Shown piece after piece: positions 61,676 to 64,000 of a stretch of DNA of 64,000 bases; position 1 is the first letter of the stretch; every line of letters starts with the position of its first letter. Origin of the DNA: Flavobacterium quisquiliarum. GTDB lineage: Bacteria; Bacteroidota; Bacteroidia; Flavobacteriales; Flavobacteriaceae. The notes beneath the pieces are model-generated. The model was not told where the DNA came from. It made no database searches and was given only the letters and a program-made list of their open reading frames with translations. The position numbers were made by a program, and so were the translations under genes. The stretch is from NCBI RefSeq assembly GCF_019308285.1, contig NZ_WWEM01000009.1, positions 1 to 64,000 of the forward strand, given 5' to 3'.

Positions 61676-62557
61676 ATGGAATTACGTCATCTAAAATATT
61701 TTCTGGCTGTAGCTGAAGAACTGAACTTTACCAAAGCTTCAGAAAAACTTTTTATTTCACAACCGCCATTAAGCCGACAAATAGCAGAATTAGAAGAAGA
61801 ACTTCAAGCAAAGCTTTTCATTAGAAATAATAAAAAAGTCGAACTCACAGAAGCAGGAAAATATTTTGAAAAAGAAATTAAAACTCTTTTCCAGAATTTG
61901 GAACTTATTTCTGCAAAGACAAAAAAGATAGCCGAAAATGTTTCTGGTGAATTCAGAATCGCTTATATCAGTTCGATATATTCTGCTGTGATTTCAGATT
62001 TAATCAAACATTTAAAAAAACAGTTTCCGTATGTCAATTTCAAATTATTTGAGATTTCAACTGCCAAACAAATCACTGCCTTAGAACAAGGAAAAATCGA
62101 AATGGGAATTATTCGTTCTCCTGTAAAATCTCCAAAAATCAAATCCGATTTATGGTTTAAAGATGGATTTTCATTGGTTTACAATAAAAAATCAGTTCAG
62201 ATAAAATCTGAAAACGATATTTTACAATTGAAAAACGAAACGTTTGTGTTTTTCAATAAAGATTATGCGCCACATTATCATGAAGTTTTATTAGAACTTT
62301 GCGCTTTTTATGGTTTTACGCCGAAGATTATTCACGAAGCCAATAACATCAACTCCATCGTACAATTAGTCAAAAATGGATTGGGAATTTCGATTGTTCC
62401 TTCTAATATTGCCAAAAACAATCATGATCCTGAAATTGGTTTTGTTGAATTGAAAAAGGTAAATCTAAAAACAGATGTTTCGATTATCACTTCGAGGGAA
62501 GATGATTCAGAGATTACGCAATCTGCTGTTGCTTTTTTATTGCCACAAAGGCCCTAA
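61676..62557 (+). CDS. LysR-family transcriptional regulator
   Basis: 293 residues. N-terminal winged helix-turn-helix about 1-60 (MELRHLKYFLAVAEELNFTKASEKLFISQPPLSRQIAELEEELQAKLF), linker helix, then a periplasmic-binding-protein-like effector domain from about residue 90 (GEFRIAYISSIYSAVI, GIIRSPVKSPKI, VQLVKNGLGISIVPSNIA). This resembles the CbnR/BenM-like subgroup. Two operator-like palindromes overlap its promoter and start. The divergent methyltransferase gene may be a target. The LysR gene is followed by a large repeat spacer. Confidence 0.92.
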   Translation: MELRHLKYFLAVAEELNFTKASEKLFISQPPLSRQIAELEEELQAKLFIRNNKKVELTEAGKYFEKEIKTLFQNLELISAKTKKIAENVSGEFRIAYISSIYSAVISDLIKHLKKQFPYVNFKLFEISTAKQITALEQGKIEMGIIRSPVKSPKIKSDLWFKDGFSLVYNKKSVQIKSENDILQLKNETFVFFNKDYAPHYHEVLLELCAFYGFTPKIIHEANNINSIVQLVKNGLGISIVPSNIAKNNHDPEIGFVELKKVNLKTDVSIITSREDDSEITQSAVAFLLPQRP

Positions 62558-62881
62558 GGCTCAAAGTTTTTTTTAATCTCGCAAAGACGCAAATTTTATT
62601 AATTAAAAGTAAAAAAATAAGTTTCACGCAGATTCAGCAGATTTTAGCAGATTTTAAAAAATAATCATTTGCAGAATCTGCCTAAATCCTTTAAAATCTG
62701 CGTGAAACATAAAAATCCTTTCCAATCCTTTTAATCTGTGGCAAAAAAAACCTTGCGTCTTAGCGCCTTCGTGGCCATAACAAAAATTCGTTACAATTTA
62801 GTACAGAAATCCACATTATAAAAAGAGAACTTTTAAATACCTTAGCAAATTCAAATTCTACAATAAAAATTCAATATAAAA
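62558..62881. repeat. 324-nt repeat-filled spacer
   Basis: GTTTCACGCAGATT (62621-62634) and its exact complement (62695-62708) form a 14-bp hairpin. It also holds CTCGCAAAGACGC, CAGATTCAGCAGATTTTAGCAGATTTT and CCTTGCGTCTTAGCGCCTTCGTGGCC, all belonging to the same word family. No gene or exact promoter consensus seen. Confidence 0.6.
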
Positions 62882-64000
62882 ATGGCTGAGCAATCTTCAA
62901 TTCAGTGTCCAAACTGCGGAACTCCTATCGATGTCAATGATGTTTTAAAACATCAATTGGAAGACAGCATCCGTAAAGAATTTCAACAAAAAGCAACTAT
63001 TCAAAATAAAGAATTAGAGCTTAAAAATGAGCAATTGGACAAAGCCAAAGCAGAATTTGAAGCCAAAAAGAAACAAGAAAACGAGCTTTTTGCCGAGCGT
63101 TTGGAGCGTGAAAGAAAAATTGCCGAAAAGGAAATTTCTGAAAAACTAAAAACTAAACTCGAAGAAGAAAACAAAGATCGTTTGCTTTTAATGGAAAAAG
63201 AACTCTCTGAAAAATCGGAAAAAATCAGGGAATTAAATAAAATGGAAGGTGAAATCGCCAAATTACAGCGCGAAAAACTGGAAATGAAAGATGCCATTCA
63301 GGCTGAAGCTGAAAAGCAACTGAACACGCAATTGGCTTTGGAACGCGAAAAAATCAGAAAACAAGAAGACGATAAAAACGAGTTAAAATTTAAAGAACTT
63401 CAAAAGCAATTAGAAGAACAGAAAAAATTAACCGAAGAAATGAAACGCAAACAGGAACAAGGTTCTATGCAATTGCAAGGCGAAGTAATGGAATTGGCAA
63501 TCGAAGAATGGCTAGCCAATAACTTCCCGCTTGACAGCATTGACGAAGTTAAAAAAGGCGCAAATGGTGCCGACTGTCTTCAAATTGTAAACACACGCGA
63601 ACATCAAAACTGCGGTTCGATTTATTACGAAAGTAAAAGAACAAAGGCTTTTCAGCCATCTTGGATCGAAAAATTCAAAAACGATATCAGAATCAAAAGA
63701 GCCAATATCGGCGTTTTGGTCACCGAAGTTATGCCAAACGGAATGGAACGAATGGGCATGCGCGACGGAATCTGGATTTGTACTTACGAAGAATTTAAAG
63801 GTTTAAGCGCTGTTTTGCGTCAGTCTTTAATTCAGATCAATCAAGCTGTTCAGGCGCAGGAAAACAAAGGCGATAAAATGTCTATGTTGTATGATTTCTT
63901 AACCAGCAACGAATTCCGTTTGCAGATTGAAGGAATTGTAGAAGGTTTTACACAAATGCAAAGCGACTTAGATTCAGAAAAAAGAGCCATGCAGAGAATC
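62882..64000 (+). CDS. DUF2130 coiled-coil protein (3' end cut by the window)
   Basis: 373 codons are visible and the frame stays open at the window edge. A short zinc-ribbon-like start (IQCPNCGTPIDVND, one CxxC) is followed by a long Glu/Lys-rich coiled coil at about residues 25-200, and then the DUF2130 domain: EWLANNFPLDSIDEVKKGANGADCLQIV, CGSIYYESKRTKAFQPSWIEKFKNDI, ANIGVLVTEVMPNGMERMGMRDGIWICTYEEF. The last part has a restriction-endonuclease-like feel (YYESKRTK resembles ExK), and the family is sometimes described as nuclease-like, but no activity is established to my knowledge. Cytoplasmic, no partner visible. Confidence 0.88.
   Translation, partial: MAEQSSIQCPNCGTPIDVNDVLKHQLEDSIRKEFQQKATIQNKELELKNEQLDKAKAEFEAKKKQENELFAERLERERKIAEKEISEKLKTKLEEENKDRLLLMEKELSEKSEKIRELNKMEGEIAKLQREKLEMKDAIQAEAEKQLNTQLALEREKIRKQEDDKNELKFKELQKQLEEQKKLTEEMKRKQEQGSMQLQGEVMELAIEEWLANNFPLDSIDEVKKGANGADCLQIVNTREHQNCGSIYYESKRTKAFQPSWIEKFKNDIRIKRANIGVLVTEVMPNGMERMGMRDGIWICTYEEFKGLSAVLRQSLIQINQAVQAQENKGDKMSMLYDFLTSNEFRLQIEGIVEGFTQMQSDLDSEKRAMQRI

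Noticed and set aside
63001..63297. A serine-rich 98-codon minus-strand frame
   Set aside because: It is the shadow of the Glu/Lys-rich coiled coil of the DUF2130 gene on the other strand.
62882..64000. A nuclease of a defence system (DUF2130)
   Set aside because: YYESKRTK is suggestive but no defence partner gene is visible and the gene is cut by the window edge, so I only describe it.

Overview
The window is low-GC Bacteroidota DNA and almost certainly comes from a Flavobacterium-like genome. The evidence is a SusC/SusD pair, a giant adhesin with the type IX secretion (T9SS) type B C-terminal domain next to a PorP/SprF-like protein, several TTG-N19/20-TAnnTTTG promoters, weak ribosome binding sites, tRNAs without encoded CCA, and flavobacterial dispersed intergenic repeats. 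I see no phage, insertion sequence, CRISPR array or rRNA.

Region 1 (about 0.7-30.6 kb) is dominated by a polysaccharide utilisation locus (PUL) of about 27 kb, read entirely on the minus strand. In order of transcription it encodes: a GHL10 glycosidase-like lipoprotein, a DUF5009/HGSNAT-like membrane acyltransferase, an exported FAD oxidoreductase, an SGNH esterase, an AGE-type epimerase, SusC, SusD, a large GHL10-like protein and a surface glycan-binding lipoprotein. After an internal hairpin come a second GHL10 lipoprotein, an unrecognised lipoprotein, a GH92 alpha-mannosidase, a GH20 beta-hexosaminidase, a paralogue of the unrecognised lipoprotein, a DUF4434 protein and two MFS transporters. 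A ROK (NagC-like) regulator lies just upstream, and a class A beta-lactamase-like serine hydrolase lies past the terminal hairpin. The enzyme set points to an amino-sugar-containing and probably mannose-containing glycan. Glycan binding and uptake would occur at the outer membrane, trimming and modification in the periplasm, import through MFS carriers, and epimerisation in the cytoplasm. The exact substrate cannot be read from the sequence.

Region 2 (30.9-34.2 kb) holds a DUF3370-like lipoprotein, a DUF4369/TlpA thioredoxin lipoprotein and a small P-loop kinase-like protein. A frameshifted fragment of that protein's 3' end lies about 1.3 kb away, on the other side of the thioredoxin gene.

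Region 3 (34.3-52.4 kb) is a surface-adhesin module. It contains a 4353-residue protein with about 15 PKD/Ig-like repeats, 19 DUF11 repeats split by a block of four cadherin-like repeats, and a T9SS sorting domain. A PorP/SprF-type partner and an OmpA/PD40 protein follow. A TPR-transmembrane-AraC regulator lies upstream, separated by 0.8 kb of gene-free AT-rich DNA.

Region 4 (53.0-64.0 kb) is ordinary chromosomal content: a tRNA-Ser/Pro/Arg operon, a thiolase, a YkfC-like NlpC/P60 peptidase, a SMI1/KNR4 protein, a divergent AraC/aldo-keto reductase pair, an MdaB/YgiN-like quinone-redox pair, a DUF3291 protein, a methyltransferase, a LysR regulator with two operator-like sites over its start, and the 5' part of a DUF2130 coiled-coil gene cut by the window edge. 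Spacers here are full of long inverted-repeat elements built from a shared set of short words.
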